A stretch of 64,000 bases of DNA from assembly GCF_905196875.1 (NCBI RefSeq), contig NZ_CAJJWO010000006.1:78305-142304 (forward strand), in the 5' to 3' direction. The number at the start of each line of letters is the position of its first letter. Position 1 is the stretch's first letter. A model generated the notes under the pieces. It had not been told where the DNA came from. It made no database searches and worked only from the letters and a program-made list of their open reading frames with translations. This document shows, piece by piece, positions 50,083 through 59,498 of the stretch. The translations under genes and the position numbers were made by a program. The stretch comes from an uncultured Parabacteroides sp. (lineage in GTDB: Bacteria; Bacteroidota; Bacteroidia; Bacteroidales; Tannerellaceae).

Positions 50083-53000
50083 ATGCAAAAACATTTTAAT
50101 ACCCAACAGTTTTGGGTAGCAGAGTTTCTGCGGTTTATCTTAAATAAAATACCGAGAGTTATGAAGTTATCAGTCTTCTTACTAGTATGTTCCATCGGTT
50201 TGGCGCAGGCAACAGGCAGCTATGCCCAAAAGGCAACAGTAAATCTGGAGATACGGAATCAAACTGTAAAGGAAGTTCTGGACGAGATCGAACAACAGTC
50301 CGACTTTTCTTTCTTCTTCAATATTAAACACGTCGATCTGAATCGGAAGGTCTCTGTCGTGGCGAAGAAAAGCGATATATTTAAAGTGCTGGAAACGGTG
50401 TTTGCCGGTACGGATGTACGTTATTCGGTGGTGGATAGGAAGATTATCCTGTCGACGGAAAAACAAGAAATTCAACAAAGTGATAAAGAAAAAAGAGTAA
50501 CAGGTGTTGTATATGATCAAAACGGGTTGCCGGTTATTGGTGCAAACGTTATAGAGAAAGGTACTACGAACGGAGTAATAACGGATATCGACGGTAAATT
50601 TAGTTTGACAGTGTCCGATAAAGCCATAATACAAATCTCTTATATCGGTTATATCGGACAGGACGTGACTGTAGGTAACCGTTCGGATTTGACTATTGCA
50701 TTGAAGGAAGATTCGCAAGCGTTGGATGAAGTCGTAGTTGTCGGATACGGTGTACAAAAGAAAGTGAATGTCGTGGGATCTATTTCACAGGTTAATAGTG
50801 AAGTTTTGGAAAACAGGCCGACTCCTCAGCTGTCTAATGCATTGACCGGACAAATGCCTGGCGTTACAGTTATACAACGAAGTGGACGTCCGGGAGATAG
50901 CAATGGGGAGATTCGTGTACGTGGTGTCGGCTCTTTTGGGGCAGAACCTTCGGCATTAGTTCTTATCGATGGAATTCCCGGCAACATGAATAATATAAAT
51001 ATGCAGGATGTCGAAAGCGTATCTGTGTTAAAAGATGCTTCCACAGCTGCCATTTATGGAGCAAGAGCTGCCAACGGTGTAATCCTTATTACAACAAAGA
51101 ATGGGAAAGAAGGTAAAACAACCGTGAATTATAACGGCTATGTAGGATTTAACACACCGACAGCCCTTCCGGAATTCGTTGATACATGGAGATGGGCTGA
51201 GCTATACAATGAGGCTACAAATTCTCCGATATACTCTCCGGAAGAGATCATGAAGTTTAAAGACGGAAGTGATCCGGACCGTTATGGAAATGCCAATTAT
51301 CTGGAGGAGGTATTATCCAGAAAAGGACTTCAAACCGGACATGATATATCCATTAATGGAGGAAATGATAAAACCAAGTATGTCGTATCATTCGGTTATC
51401 TATCTCAGAATGGTCTTGTCGATAAAAATAATTATTCCCGTTATAATGCCCGAATTAACTTGACGAATCAATTACTACCTAATTTGAAGTTAACGACACG
51501 TGCTTCCGGTGTTTATGGTTTGCGCAAAGAACCATCCGTACCAGGGGGGAATCCGGCAGCAAGCGATATGCTAAGTACTGTGCAAATGGCTTTCCGTTTT
51601 CCAGGACTGACTCCATCTGTTTTGTCGGATGGCTCTTATGCTGTCGGGCCGGAAATGACGGGGACACCGACTTCCTGGGTAAGAAGTGCTTCCTTCTTTG
51701 AAAATCCGTACTTTAGTGTTAATACAAACGTCAGGTTGGATTATTCACCGATCAAAGATCTTCAATTGTCTTTAATCGGAGGCTTTAATAAGACATTTGA
51801 CGATACTAAAACATATCGTTCCACTCTGAAACTGTCGGACGGAAGAGAGACTTCCCCGTCATCTCTGGTAGAAAAGAACACAAGAACAACCTATAAAACA
51901 TTTCAGGCAACAGCGGATTATAATAAGGAAATCAATAGGCATGCTATCTCTGTTTTAGCCGGTTATTCTTGGGAGCAGGAAGATTATACCGATTTGGAAG
52001 GATCACGGGATAAGTTCCCGGGCAACGACCTGCCTTATCTGAATGCCGGATCACCGGACAATCAAAAGGCATTGGGAGGAGGATATGGTTGGGCTATCCA
52101 ATCTTATTTCGGCCGTTTGAAATATAACTATGCGGAACGCTATTTATTTGAATCGACTTTCCGTTATGACGGATCCTCACGTTTCCCTGCGAATCAGAAA
52201 TATGGATTTTTCCCTTCTGTAGCTGCTGGTTGGCGTATATCTGAAGAGTCGTTTATGAAAGAGAATGAACGTCTTGAATGGCTTTCCGGATTAAAATTGA
52301 AAGCTTCCTGGGGAAGATTGGGTAATCAGAATATATCCAATTATCCTTATCAAACTGTTTATCAATTAGGTGAAAACTATTCTTATGGAGGATCTGTATT
52401 TCAGGGAGCTGCTGTTGTGAAAGCTACAGATCCCACCATTAAATGGGAAGAGACGGAAACAGTCGATATTGGTCTGGAAAGTATTCTGTGGAATGGGCTT
52501 TTGAGTTTTAATGCGTCATGGTTTAATCGAAATACGTATGATATTCTTTATAAGCCGGCTGGTAGTGTATCATCTATTCTAGGTTTGGAAATTTCGGAAA
52601 TGAATACAGGAAAGCTGAGAAATAAAGGATGGGAGTTTGAGATTGGACATAAAAATACCATAGGAGAGTTCTCTTATAGCTTGAATGGTAATTTAAGTAT
52701 TATCAATAATAAGGTGGTAAGCCTGGGAGTAGGGAATGTTGAGCAACTGAACGGTATGGTTGGAAATGGCGACGATTTGTTCATTGGTCACCCCATGCAA
52801 TTATATTACGGATATAAGACCGACGGTGTCTTTATGAATCAAGAAGATATTAATGGTTGGGTAGATCAGACAAGTGTCAATGCCAATCCGGAGCCGGGTG
52901 ATATTCGCTATGTGGATATAAGTGGGCCTGACGGTGTTCCCGATGGAAAAGTCGACCCGAATTATGATCGTGTTCCATTAGGTTCCCGTATACCCAAATA

Positions 53001-53481
53001 TACTTTCGGGTTGAACATCAATATGGAATATAAAAAATTTGATTTATCGGTCTTGTTGCAGGGAGTTGCCGGTGTGAAAGGCTTTTTGTCGGGCGACGCA
53101 GGGTATGCCTTGAGAAATAAAGGGAATATACAAACCTGGCAAGCTGATGGACGGTTCGATCCGAATAATCCGACGCAATATCCCGAATACCCCAGGCTTC
53201 AGGATATTTTAGGAAATTCAACGCCTCCTAATTATCAATTGTCTGATTTCTGGACTTTGAATGCATCTTATATCCGGTTAAAGAACATACAACTGGGCTA
53301 TACATTCCCTAAGCAATGGATAGAAAAATTAAAGATGAGCCATCTGCGGGTTTATGTACAATCGGAAAATCCGTTCTCTATTAACAGTTATCGAAAAGGA
53401 TGGGATCCGGAAATTAATACATCCGGAGATTATTATCCTATTCTTGCTACTTATACATTGGGTATTAATCTAAAATTTTAA
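50083..53481 (+). CDS. SusC/RagA-family TonB-dependent transporter with STN signalling domain (PUL 2)
   Basis: A 1132-aa outer-membrane glycan transporter. It has an extended N-terminus with the signal segment from MKLSVFLLVCSIGLAQATG, an STN domain at about 47-120 (KATVNLEIRNQTVKEVLDEI), the carboxypeptidase-regulatory-like domain (VTGVVYDQNGLPVIGANVIE), LDEVVVVGYG, a plug (NALTGQMPGVTVIQRSGRPG, AAIYGARAANGVILITTKNG) and the barrel ending ILATYTLGINLKF. It is clearly related to the PUL 1 SusC but the barrels differ, which implies different ligands. SusD starts 6 bp after it. Confidence 0.96.
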   Translation: MQKHFNTQQFWVAEFLRFILNKIPRVMKLSVFLLVCSIGLAQATGSYAQKATVNLEIRNQTVKEVLDEIEQQSDFSFFFNIKHVDLNRKVSVVAKKSDIFKVLETVFAGTDVRYSVVDRKIILSTEKQEIQQSDKEKRVTGVVYDQNGLPVIGANVIEKGTTNGVITDIDGKFSLTVSDKAIIQISYIGYIGQDVTVGNRSDLTIALKEDSQALDEVVVVGYGVQKKVNVVGSISQVNSEVLENRPTPQLSNALTGQMPGVTVIQRSGRPGDSNGEIRVRGVGSFGAEPSALVLIDGIPGNMNNINMQDVESVSVLKDASTAAIYGARAANGVILITTKNGKEGKTTVNYNGYVGFNTPTALPEFVDTWRWAELYNEATNSPIYSPEEIMKFKDGSDPDRYGNANYLEEVLSRKGLQTGHDISINGGNDKTKYVVSFGYLSQNGLVDKNNYSRYNARINLTNQLLPNLKLTTRASGVYGLRKEPSVPGGNPAASDMLSTVQMAFRFPGLTPSVLSDGSYAVGPEMTGTPTSWVRSASFFENPYFSVNTNVRLDYSPIKDLQLSLIGGFNKTFDDTKTYRSTLKLSDGRETSPSSLVEKNTRTTYKTFQATADYNKEINRHAISVLAGYSWEQEDYTDLEGSRDKFPGNDLPYLNAGSPDNQKALGGGYGWAIQSYFGRLKYNYAERYLFESTFRYDGSSRFPANQKYGFFPSVAAGWRISEESFMKENERLEWLSGLKLKASWGRLGNQNISNYPYQTVYQLGENYSYGGSVFQGAAVVKATDPTIKWEETETVDIGLESILWNGLLSFNASWFNRNTYDILYKPAGSVSSILGLEISEMNTGKLRNKGWEFEIGHKNTIGEFSYSLNGNLSIINNKVVSLGVGNVEQLNGMVGNGDDLFIGHPMQLYYGYKTDGVFMNQEDINGWVDQTSVNANPEPGDIRYVDISGPDGVPDGKVDPNYDRVPLGSRIPKYTFGLNINMEYKKFDLSVLLQGVAGVKGFLSGDAGYALRNKGNIQTWQADGRFDPNNPTQYPEYPRLQDILGNSTPPNYQLSDFWTLNASYIRLKNIQLGYTFPKQWIEKLKMSHLRVYVQSENPFSINSYRKGWDPEINTSGDYYPILATYTLGINLKF

Positions 53482-53487
53482 AAAGAG

Positions 53488-55110
53488 ATGAAACGTATTA
53501 CACATATATTGTCTGTTTTTGTGTTCTTATTGTCTATTCAATCCTGTGATTTGGAGAGGGCACCACTTGATCAGTTTTCGGAAGATCAGTTTTGGACAAG
53601 TGAAGATAACGCCATGTTAGCATTGACCGGAATTTATAATGCAAACATACTGTTTAATGGAACTGGTTTTGCGAGCGATTGGTGGGATTACGCAGGGCTG
53701 GTTATGTTAGAGAATGCAAGTGATAATTGTTACGACCGAAGAGGTGTAAACTCTGATTATAACCGTTTGGTTAACGGAAATCTGTTGCCCAATAATAGTA
53801 TTGTGAGTAGTTATTGGAAGAATACATATGCAAAGATTACCCGATGCAATCGCTTTCTTGCCGGTATCGAGAATTTAGATGCCGATCCTGTATTGGTTAA
53901 CCGCTTTAAATCGGAAGTTCGTTTTATTCGTGCAACTCAGTATTTTTATTTGGCACAATTTTTCCATGATGTCCCTCTGGTAACGAAAGTACTTACCAGG
54001 GATGAGGCCAATACGGTCGAGAAAAGTACGCGCCGGCAGATTGTCGATTTTATTATTACAGAGTTTGAAGAATCGGCTGAAGGACTTCCTCGGTTTAAGG
54101 ATCTGGCAACGACCGAAATCGGACGGGCTTCGAAGCAAGCGGCTATGTCTTTTCTGGGAAGGGTATATTTAGGAGAACAGGATTATGAAAAAGCGGCAGG
54201 CGTATATAAGCAAATAATCGATTTTGGCGATAATGCAATAGACCCGAATTATGCTTCAATCTTTACGACTGCGAATGAAAATAGCTCCGAAAATATTTAT
54301 TCCACCCAGTACGTGCAAGATTTGTCGGGCTGTGGAATGCCTCAGCACTTTTATCCGAGAAAAGACGGCGGGTGGGCGATATTGAATCCTACGGCAAGTT
54401 TGTTTGAAGCCTATCAATTTGTAGATGGCTCTGATTTTAGCTACGACAGCCCGTTGTATGATCCTTCTGATTTGAGTAAAAACAGAGATCCCCGCTTGAA
54501 TGCCTCTATTTATTATGACGGAGCGATTTTTTGCGGTACAGAGTTTGTCTGTCATCCGGATAAAACAAGTCCCGATAAAATAACGACCCGTAATTCAACT
54601 GTTACAGGATTCCTGATGAGAAAGTATTTTGACGAATCTTATTCCGGAAACCTGGTAAGTTATGGGGGAAATATCCCTATTATTCGATACGCAGAGGTGT
54701 TGCTGAGCTACTTGGAAGCCAAATTAGAGAGCGGAGAACCTATCACACAAAACTTATTGGATGAAACCATCAATAAAATAAGAACAAGAGAATCTGTAAA
54801 TATGCCACCGGTATCGGAGACTGATCCGGCAAAGCTTCGTACCCTTTTGAGGAAGGAACGTCGTGTTGAATTGGCATTGGAGGGGATTCGTTATTGGGAC
54901 TTATTACGTTGGGGAGTTGCTCATGAGGTTTTTAAAGGGGATATTTACGGAGCTCCATTTCCCGGTGCCGTTACCACCAGCCCGAACAAAGAGGGGCTAG
55001 TCGATAAATACGACAGGTGGTATGTGGATAGTTATGGATTTAGGAATCCTCAGGATTATACGTGGCCTATCCCTCAGTCTGAACAGGATATCAATCCGAA
55101 TTTAAGATAA
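53488..55110 (+). CDS. SusD/RagB-family glycan-binding lipoprotein (PUL 2)
   Basis: A 540-aa surface lipoprotein (signal ITHILSVFVFLLSIQSC, then DLERAPLDQFSEDQFWTSED). The helical core includes FKSEVRFIRATQYFYLAQFF, and the C-terminal signature is LLRKERRVELALEGIRYWDL followed by YTWPIPQSEQDINPN. It is the lid partner of the adjacent SusC. With a sulfatase next in line, the glycan is likely sulfated. Confidence 0.96.
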   Translation: MKRITHILSVFVFLLSIQSCDLERAPLDQFSEDQFWTSEDNAMLALTGIYNANILFNGTGFASDWWDYAGLVMLENASDNCYDRRGVNSDYNRLVNGNLLPNNSIVSSYWKNTYAKITRCNRFLAGIENLDADPVLVNRFKSEVRFIRATQYFYLAQFFHDVPLVTKVLTRDEANTVEKSTRRQIVDFIITEFEESAEGLPRFKDLATTEIGRASKQAAMSFLGRVYLGEQDYEKAAGVYKQIIDFGDNAIDPNYASIFTTANENSSENIYSTQYVQDLSGCGMPQHFYPRKDGGWAILNPTASLFEAYQFVDGSDFSYDSPLYDPSDLSKNRDPRLNASIYYDGAIFCGTEFVCHPDKTSPDKITTRNSTVTGFLMRKYFDESYSGNLVSYGGNIPIIRYAEVLLSYLEAKLESGEPITQNLLDETINKIRTRESVNMPPVSETDPAKLRTLLRKERRVELALEGIRYWDLLRWGVAHEVFKGDIYGAPFPGAVTTSPNKEGLVDKYDRWYVDSYGFRNPQDYTWPIPQSEQDINPNLR

Positions 55111-55117
55111 AAACAAT

Positions 55118-55147
55118 AGGCTGTGCCCCAACCAGACGGCACAGCCT
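55118..55147 (+). terminator. Perfect stem-loop between susD and the sulfatase gene
   Basis: aggctgtgcc (55118-55127) pairs with ggcacagcct (55138-55147), a 10-bp GC-rich stem and 10-base loop. An A-run rather than a U-run follows, so it may protect the susCD mRNA end or cause partial termination rather than act as a full stop. Confidence 0.6.
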
Positions 55148-55164
55148 GTAAAAAATTACTGATA

Positions 55165-56538
55165 ATGAATTATACAAAGATATTCAAAAAAACCTTGTGT
55201 GCGGGCCTGCTGAATCTATCCTTCATGCCCCTGTTTGCAGTAGAAGAACAGCCTAATATAATTATCCTGTTTATCGATGATTTGGGATATAATGACTTGG
55301 GATACCGTTCATCGTCATTTAAGACTCCCAATATCGATAAGCTGGCTTCGGAAGGTATTGATTTTGTAAATGCCTATGTTCCTTCACCGACATCCTCTCC
55401 TTCGAGGGTAGGGTTATTGACCGGTAGGCATCCGCTGAAAGTCGGCTTTACCCGGCACATCCAAAATGACGCTCCGGATCCCTATAATAATGGCGAATTT
55501 GGTTTGTGGAAAGGGGATCCGGGAGAAAAGCCGAGCAGGCAACATTTGCCTCTTCAGGAGGAAACATTTGCGGAAGCGTTAAAGGAACAAGGGTATACGA
55601 CTTGTGCCGTTGGTAAATGGCATTTAGGAAATAAGTTCTATTATCCGCAAAAACAGGGCTTCGATATCGTGTACGGAGAAAGTGATCTCGGTAATCCTGC
55701 CGGATATTTCCCGCCCTATTTTGAGCATTCTCCAAAACATGACAGGGGTAAACAGTATTTGACGGATTATCTTACGGATTGTGCAACGAAAGTGATTGAA
55801 AGCCACGACTATGCCGGTTCGCCTCTGTGTATGTATTTAGCGCATTATGGTGTACATACCCCCATCGAGGCACCTGCCGATAAAGTACAAAAATACAGAG
55901 ATCAGGGGCTCCCTGAACTTTATGCCGTTTATCATGCAATGGTGGAATGTATAGATCAATCTGTCGGCAATATACTCGAGTCGATACATAAAGCCGGAGT
56001 TGAAGATAATACGATCGTTATGTTTATTTCTGATCAGGGGGGATATTTTACAAACTATCCTCTCCGGGGAGGGAAGCAAGAAGGTACCGCTCTTTATGAA
56101 GGAGGGGCAAAAGTTCCTTTTATCGTAAAGTTACCGGGAATGGATAAAGGGCGTATTGTAACAGAAAGGATCAGCACGTTGGATGTTTTTCCAACTCTTG
56201 TTGAACTCTCCGGTGCCGATTTGAACGCTTTCCCTCAATTGGATGGTACCTCTTTAAAGGAGGTGTTTGAGGGAGCAGAGCCTCGAATGAAGCCGTTGTA
56301 TTTTTATAGGAGCTATGACAATCAGGCTTCTTCTGTTATTTATAAAGGATATAAGTTTATTTATACCCGTAATGGGAATCATGAAATGTATCATTTGGAT
56401 AAGGATCCGAACGAAACGACCAATCTGATAAAAGATCCGAGCAAAAAATATGTAGCATGGGAGCTAAAGGACATGGTCGAAGATTTCCTAACCAGATATG
56501 AACCTCTTTCAATTCCATTTCCGGCACATCTAAAATAG
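55165..56538 (+). CDS. Sulfatase, Ser-type (PUL 2)
   Basis: A 457-aa exported S1-type sulfatase. A signal peptide (TLCAGLLNLSFMPLFAV) leads into NIIILFIDDLGYNDLGY, whose two Asp bind calcium. The maturation motif is Ser77-Ser-Pro-Ser-Arg81, so the formylglycine is made from serine by an anaerobic radical-SAM enzyme (anSME) encoded elsewhere. AVGKWHLG and SDQGGYFTN supply further active-site residues. The length fits exolytic carbohydrate sulfatases. The target could be mucin or a host glycosaminoglycan; subfamily cannot be fixed by eye. ATG 55165 is preferred because the in-frame GTG at 55123 lies inside the hairpin. Confidence 0.92.
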   Translation: MNYTKIFKKTLCAGLLNLSFMPLFAVEEQPNIIILFIDDLGYNDLGYRSSSFKTPNIDKLASEGIDFVNAYVPSPTSSPSRVGLLTGRHPLKVGFTRHIQNDAPDPYNNGEFGLWKGDPGEKPSRQHLPLQEETFAEALKEQGYTTCAVGKWHLGNKFYYPQKQGFDIVYGESDLGNPAGYFPPYFEHSPKHDRGKQYLTDYLTDCATKVIESHDYAGSPLCMYLAHYGVHTPIEAPADKVQKYRDQGLPELYAVYHAMVECIDQSVGNILESIHKAGVEDNTIVMFISDQGGYFTNYPLRGGKQEGTALYEGGAKVPFIVKLPGMDKGRIVTERISTLDVFPTLVELSGADLNAFPQLDGTSLKEVFEGAEPRMKPLYFYRSYDNQASSVIYKGYKFIYTRNGNHEMYHLDKDPNETTNLIKDPSKKYVAWELKDMVEDFLTRYEPLSIPFPAHLK

Positions 56539-56559
56539 GAGACTTAATTCCATTTTGCA

Positions 56560-56600
56560 GCAGGACTATAGTGTTATTACGAACGACATTATAGTCCTGC
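56560..56600. repeat. Palindromic element sharing a 14-mer with 18493-18506
   Basis: gcaggactatagtg (56560-56573) pairs with cattatagtcctgc (56587-56600; one G-T pair) across a 13-base loop. The left arm is identical to 18493-18506. More units of the same type (tagcactac, 56608-56616) follow. It lies 21 bp after the sulfatase stop and could also terminate PUL 2. Confidence 0.65.
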
Positions 56601-56771
56601 TTCCTTTAGCACTACTGTGTTACTATACTTACTACTATAATGTACGATGAAACCGTCTTTGTCGTTTTTGTCACTTAATTGTCACCAAAAATTCTGTGAT
56701 ATGGAGTTATTGACTGCTACCTTTATCTGTTTAGAGTTTCCGGAAGAAAGCGGCTATACATAAACAGTCGA

Positions 56772-57230
56772 ATGGAAAATAAAATTACACGCCTTTGCGG
56801 GGGATATTATCGCTCGTTCACTCAATTTAAACAGCAAGTTGAAAACATGGAAGAGAGTATGACGTTTTTGCAGGATTGCGCCCGATTTCTACAGGAGTCA
56901 TCCACGGGAAACGATGATCCGAAGAAGATACGTTTTACTCACCTTTTCTTTGAAACCTATGGAAAACTATTGGCCGGGGCATGTGGATGTTCCGGTTTGA
57001 TTTTAGACCATCAATTGGTCAAAATAAAGCACCGGGAGTTTTTTATCGACCTGATGCATGCCTCACTTACGTTAGGGGTAATGGATTGTTATTCAGATCA
57101 TCTGGCTAGAAACCTTCATGCCGTTTTCGACGTAGGTTTTACCCTGTCTACGCTACAGAGAAAGTTGCGTGCAGATACGCGCCAGGCGAATCAATTTCAC
57201 GAAAAGTTGAAGCATTACAAGAATTGGTGA
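56772..57230 (+). CDS. Hypothetical protein
   Basis: A 152-aa, mostly helical, soluble protein without signal peptide. It contains a small Cys cluster (LLAGACGCSGLILDH) and a basic C-terminal helix region (TLQRKLRADTRQANQFHEKL). I do not recognise the family. It begins 170 bp after the palindromic element; a near-consensus TACCTTTA box lies at 56718-56725. It is convergent with the ATPase gene that follows. Confidence 0.6.
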   Translation: MENKITRLCGGYYRSFTQFKQQVENMEESMTFLQDCARFLQESSTGNDDPKKIRFTHLFFETYGKLLAGACGCSGLILDHQLVKIKHREFFIDLMHASLTLGVMDCYSDHLARNLHAVFDVGFTLSTLQRKLRADTRQANQFHEKLKHYKNW

Positions 57231-57320
57231 CAAGCCGTTACCTCAGTCTTTATCATAAATTAAAAATGTAAATTCCGGCTGCCTTTCTTTCGGTTACCTC
57301 TTGTTTTATGGCTTGGCTTT

Positions 57321-58490
57321 TCAATAATTGAAACCGAAATGCCATAGAGGGATTATATTCCGGTGTCCGTATTCTATATCGTCTTTCACGACATAAGCGT
57401 CGCTTATTCCCTGTATCTGTTTCTGTTGCTTGTTCTGTCCGCCTACCTCAAAGGTGTATTTGTCGATAGTAAAATCAGCCTTGTCGGAAGAGAATACATC
57501 ATTGTTTATTTTCATCTGGGACAGGAAAAATGTTTCCCTGATATTTCCGATCTCCGGTTTGTTGTCAGAAAGCGCATAAGCCAGGTTCGTATTGTCCAGA
57601 TAAGTTTTTTCAACCTTTCCCAATAACCGGACGCCTTCGGTGGTTCCCCTGAGTTGCGCCACGATCCCGGCTTTCTCCAGATAGAAAAGGAAATCCGCTA
57701 CCTGGTTACGGTGCAGATCGATTGCTTGTCCGATTTTGGAGAAGTTAGGCTTGAACGGGACACTTTGTGCAATGACATACAACAATTGGCGGATTTTTTT
57801 TGTGGATGCCATATTTAGTTTAGCATAGATCGGAATATCATTTTCAACGGTAAGATTTATCACATTGCGCAATCGCATATCGTAGCCCGGATCATTGAAG
57901 AAGGGATAATATCCTTTCACCAGATATTCCTTAAACAGTGCTAACGGACGTTCGGTACCCGGCAGTTCTACTTTCTGTTCTAATATTTCTTGCAGCGAAT
58001 AGACCGGTAGCCTGATATCTTTTGCCAATATAAGATATTCACGGAAAGAGAGACCTGGCAGGAAATAGCTGAGTGCCCGGCGGCTCAAATCCGCATTGCC
58101 TTTATATATATCCAGGATGGAGGAACCGGTAAAGACAACCTGAAAATCGGGGTAATAGTCATAAATCATTTTCAGTTCTTTCGACCAGTCCTGGTATTTG
58201 TGCACTTCATCGATAAATAGGTGTTTCCCCCCGTTTTTGTAGAAATCCGACGCCAGGTCGAACAGACGATGTTCTGCGAAATAAATATCGTCGGCATTGA
58301 CAAAAAGCGTATCCTCTACATTGTGGTACAGTTTGATATGTTGCAATAGCATGGTGGTTTTTCCCACACCTCTGGGACCTACTATTCCCAGCATTCGGGA
58401 AGACCAGTCTATTCGATCGTGCAGGTATCTGACATAAGACGTGTCGGTGAGCCTGAGCAGTCTTCTAAAGAGTTCTATAAGTTGTTCCAT
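57321..58490 (-). CDS. AAA-type ATPase with DUF4143-like C-terminus
   Basis: A 389-aa cytoplasmic ATPase: Walker A GPRGVGKTT (Lys44), Walker B KHLFIDEVHKYQDW, sensor VVFTGSSIL, then a winged-helix stretch (FSKIGQAIDLHRNQVADFLF) and a C-terminal nuclease-like DUF4143 region (YTFEVGGQNKQQKQIQGISD). This family is common and variable in gut Bacteroidales and its biological role is unclear. The start at 58490 is supported by a TATCTTTG box at 58523-58516; the longer frame to 58598 would run through it. It stands alone on the minus strand. Confidence 0.85.
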   Translation of the reverse strand: MEQLIELFRRLLRLTDTSYVRYLHDRIDWSSRMLGIVGPRGVGKTTMLLQHIKLYHNVEDTLFVNADDIYFAEHRLFDLASDFYKNGGKHLFIDEVHKYQDWSKELKMIYDYYPDFQVVFTGSSILDIYKGNADLSRRALSYFLPGLSFREYLILAKDIRLPVYSLQEILEQKVELPGTERPLALFKEYLVKGYYPFFNDPGYDMRLRNVINLTVENDIPIYAKLNMASTKKIRQLLYVIAQSVPFKPNFSKIGQAIDLHRNQVADFLFYLEKAGIVAQLRGTTEGVRLLGKVEKTYLDNTNLAYALSDNKPEIGNIRETFFLSQMKINNDVFSSDKADFTIDKYTFEVGGQNKQQKQIQGISDAYVVKDDIEYGHRNIIPLWHFGFNY

Positions 58491-58515
58491 TGTTTGATTG
58501 AATAGGTTTCGTAGA

Positions 58516-58523
58516 CAAAGATA
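58516..58523 (-). promoter_or_regulatory. -7 box of the ATPase gene
   Basis: TATCTTTG on the minus strand (58523-58516), 25 bases before ATG 58490. Confidence 0.55.
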
Positions 58524-59022
58524 CAAAAGTTGCCGGATAAAATCAGCAGTTTTACCCTGAAACTGCTGATTTAAATTTGCATGTATAGCATGGGGCAAGA
58601 AGAGAGATGTGAAAACGTAATGGGAAAGTATAGCGATTTTGCAGGATAAGGCTTGGTTTTTATGGGGAGCTTCGGTGGTAACGACGATTGAAAGAGGTTG
58701 TGTGCTGTTAAAGGGAGAGAAATATGGCTCTTCCCTGCGAGAAAATCATACTCTTTTGCCTTCTCCGATTCATTACCTTTGCCTCTGTGATCTTTATTTA
58801 AAAACGGAAAAAGAGAAAACCCCGGAGGGTAATCTTATTTATATATTCTTATTATAGTATATAAGGCGTCCCACCGGTTGTCCCACGATTGTCCCACGGC
58901 TCTCTTTTTGCATGGTTTAAATAATTGAAAGTTAATGTATTATGCATAGCTGAGATTGTCCCGCGAGTGTCCCGCCGGTTGTCCCACCTTTACGATGCCA
59001 TTGTTTAACTTAAATATAGGGT
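58524..59022 (+). promoter_or_regulatory. Leader of the replication-like cassette
   Basis: About 500 bp without a convincing gene. A TACCTTTG box at 58774-58781 (TTTG at 58755-58758 is 15 bp upstream, a short spacing) would start a transcript near 58787. That transcript would run through the two TTGTCCC triplets (58866-58987) to ATG 59023. A 72-codon frame at 58639-58857 looks non-coding. Confidence 0.45.
58866..58987 (+). repeat. Two triplets of TTGTCCCRC repeats, iteron-like
   Basis: Triplet 1: gcgtcccac (58866), ttgtcccac (58878), ttgtcccac (58889). Triplet 2: ttgtcccgc (58956), gtgtcccgc (58967), ttgtcccac (58979). Spacing within triplets is 11-12 bp, about one helical turn, and the triplets start 90 bp apart with AT-rich DNA between them. 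Such phased direct repeats before an initiator-like gene resemble plasmid iterons or a multi-site operator. Confidence 0.75.
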
Positions 59023-59493
59023 ATGATGAAACACATTGATCTACAAAGAGATGGAAGAGGAAAGAGACGTAGCGGTTTCTTGTGTGTCCCTCATTTTTTA
59101 CTGGACGACCTTTATTCAGACGACCCGATGAGGCGCAGCAGAGCCAGTGTTTACCTCTGTTTTTTGAAGCATGTTTATTTTGCAGACGGGGTGATAGTCG
59201 TCAACAGACGACGGATGACCTGCCTCAAAGGGGAGTGGATAACCACTATCAGGCAGTTGGAACAGAAAACCGGTATCCCCAGGACGACGATCGGCAGGGT
59301 GCTCAAACGTCTGGAGGAAGAGGGAGATTTTGAGATACGCCATGAAGGAAAGTTCACTTTTGTGCGGTCGGTCAGGGGGGAGACACAGAAAGAAGAAACG
59401 GCGCCCCCGAAGACAGAGACTCCTCCTCCCAAAGATACCGGGGCAGGGAAAAACTCCATCTGCCGACCCAATTATAACCGATTTAAAGATTGA
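59023..59493 (+). CDS. Winged-helix replication-initiator-like or regulatory protein
   Basis: A 156-aa basic protein. Residues 15-60 (GFLCVPHFLLDDLYSDDPMR, ASVYLCFLKHVYFADGV) and a following winged helix (WITTIRQLEQKTGIPRTTIG, RVLKRLEEEGDFEIRHEGKF) resemble DnaD-like or plasmid-initiator DNA-binding domains. The tail is Pro/Thr/Lys-rich and ends RPNYNRFKD. It precedes the DnaB gene, nearly overlapping it, and comes right after the phased repeats, so it is the best candidate to bind them. Two ATGs (59023, 59026) are adjacent. Function is inference. Confidence 0.6.
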   Translation: MMKHIDLQRDGRGKRRSGFLCVPHFLLDDLYSDDPMRRSRASVYLCFLKHVYFADGVIVVNRRRMTCLKGEWITTIRQLEQKTGIPRTTIGRVLKRLEEEGDFEIRHEGKFTFVRSVRGETQKEETAPPKTETPPPKDTGAGKNSICRPNYNRFKD

Positions 59494-59498
59494 ATAGT

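Noticed and set aside
58639..58857. A 72-codon plus-strand frame before the TTGTCCC repeats
   Set aside because: Composition is not protein-like and a promoter box lies inside it; no homology recognised.
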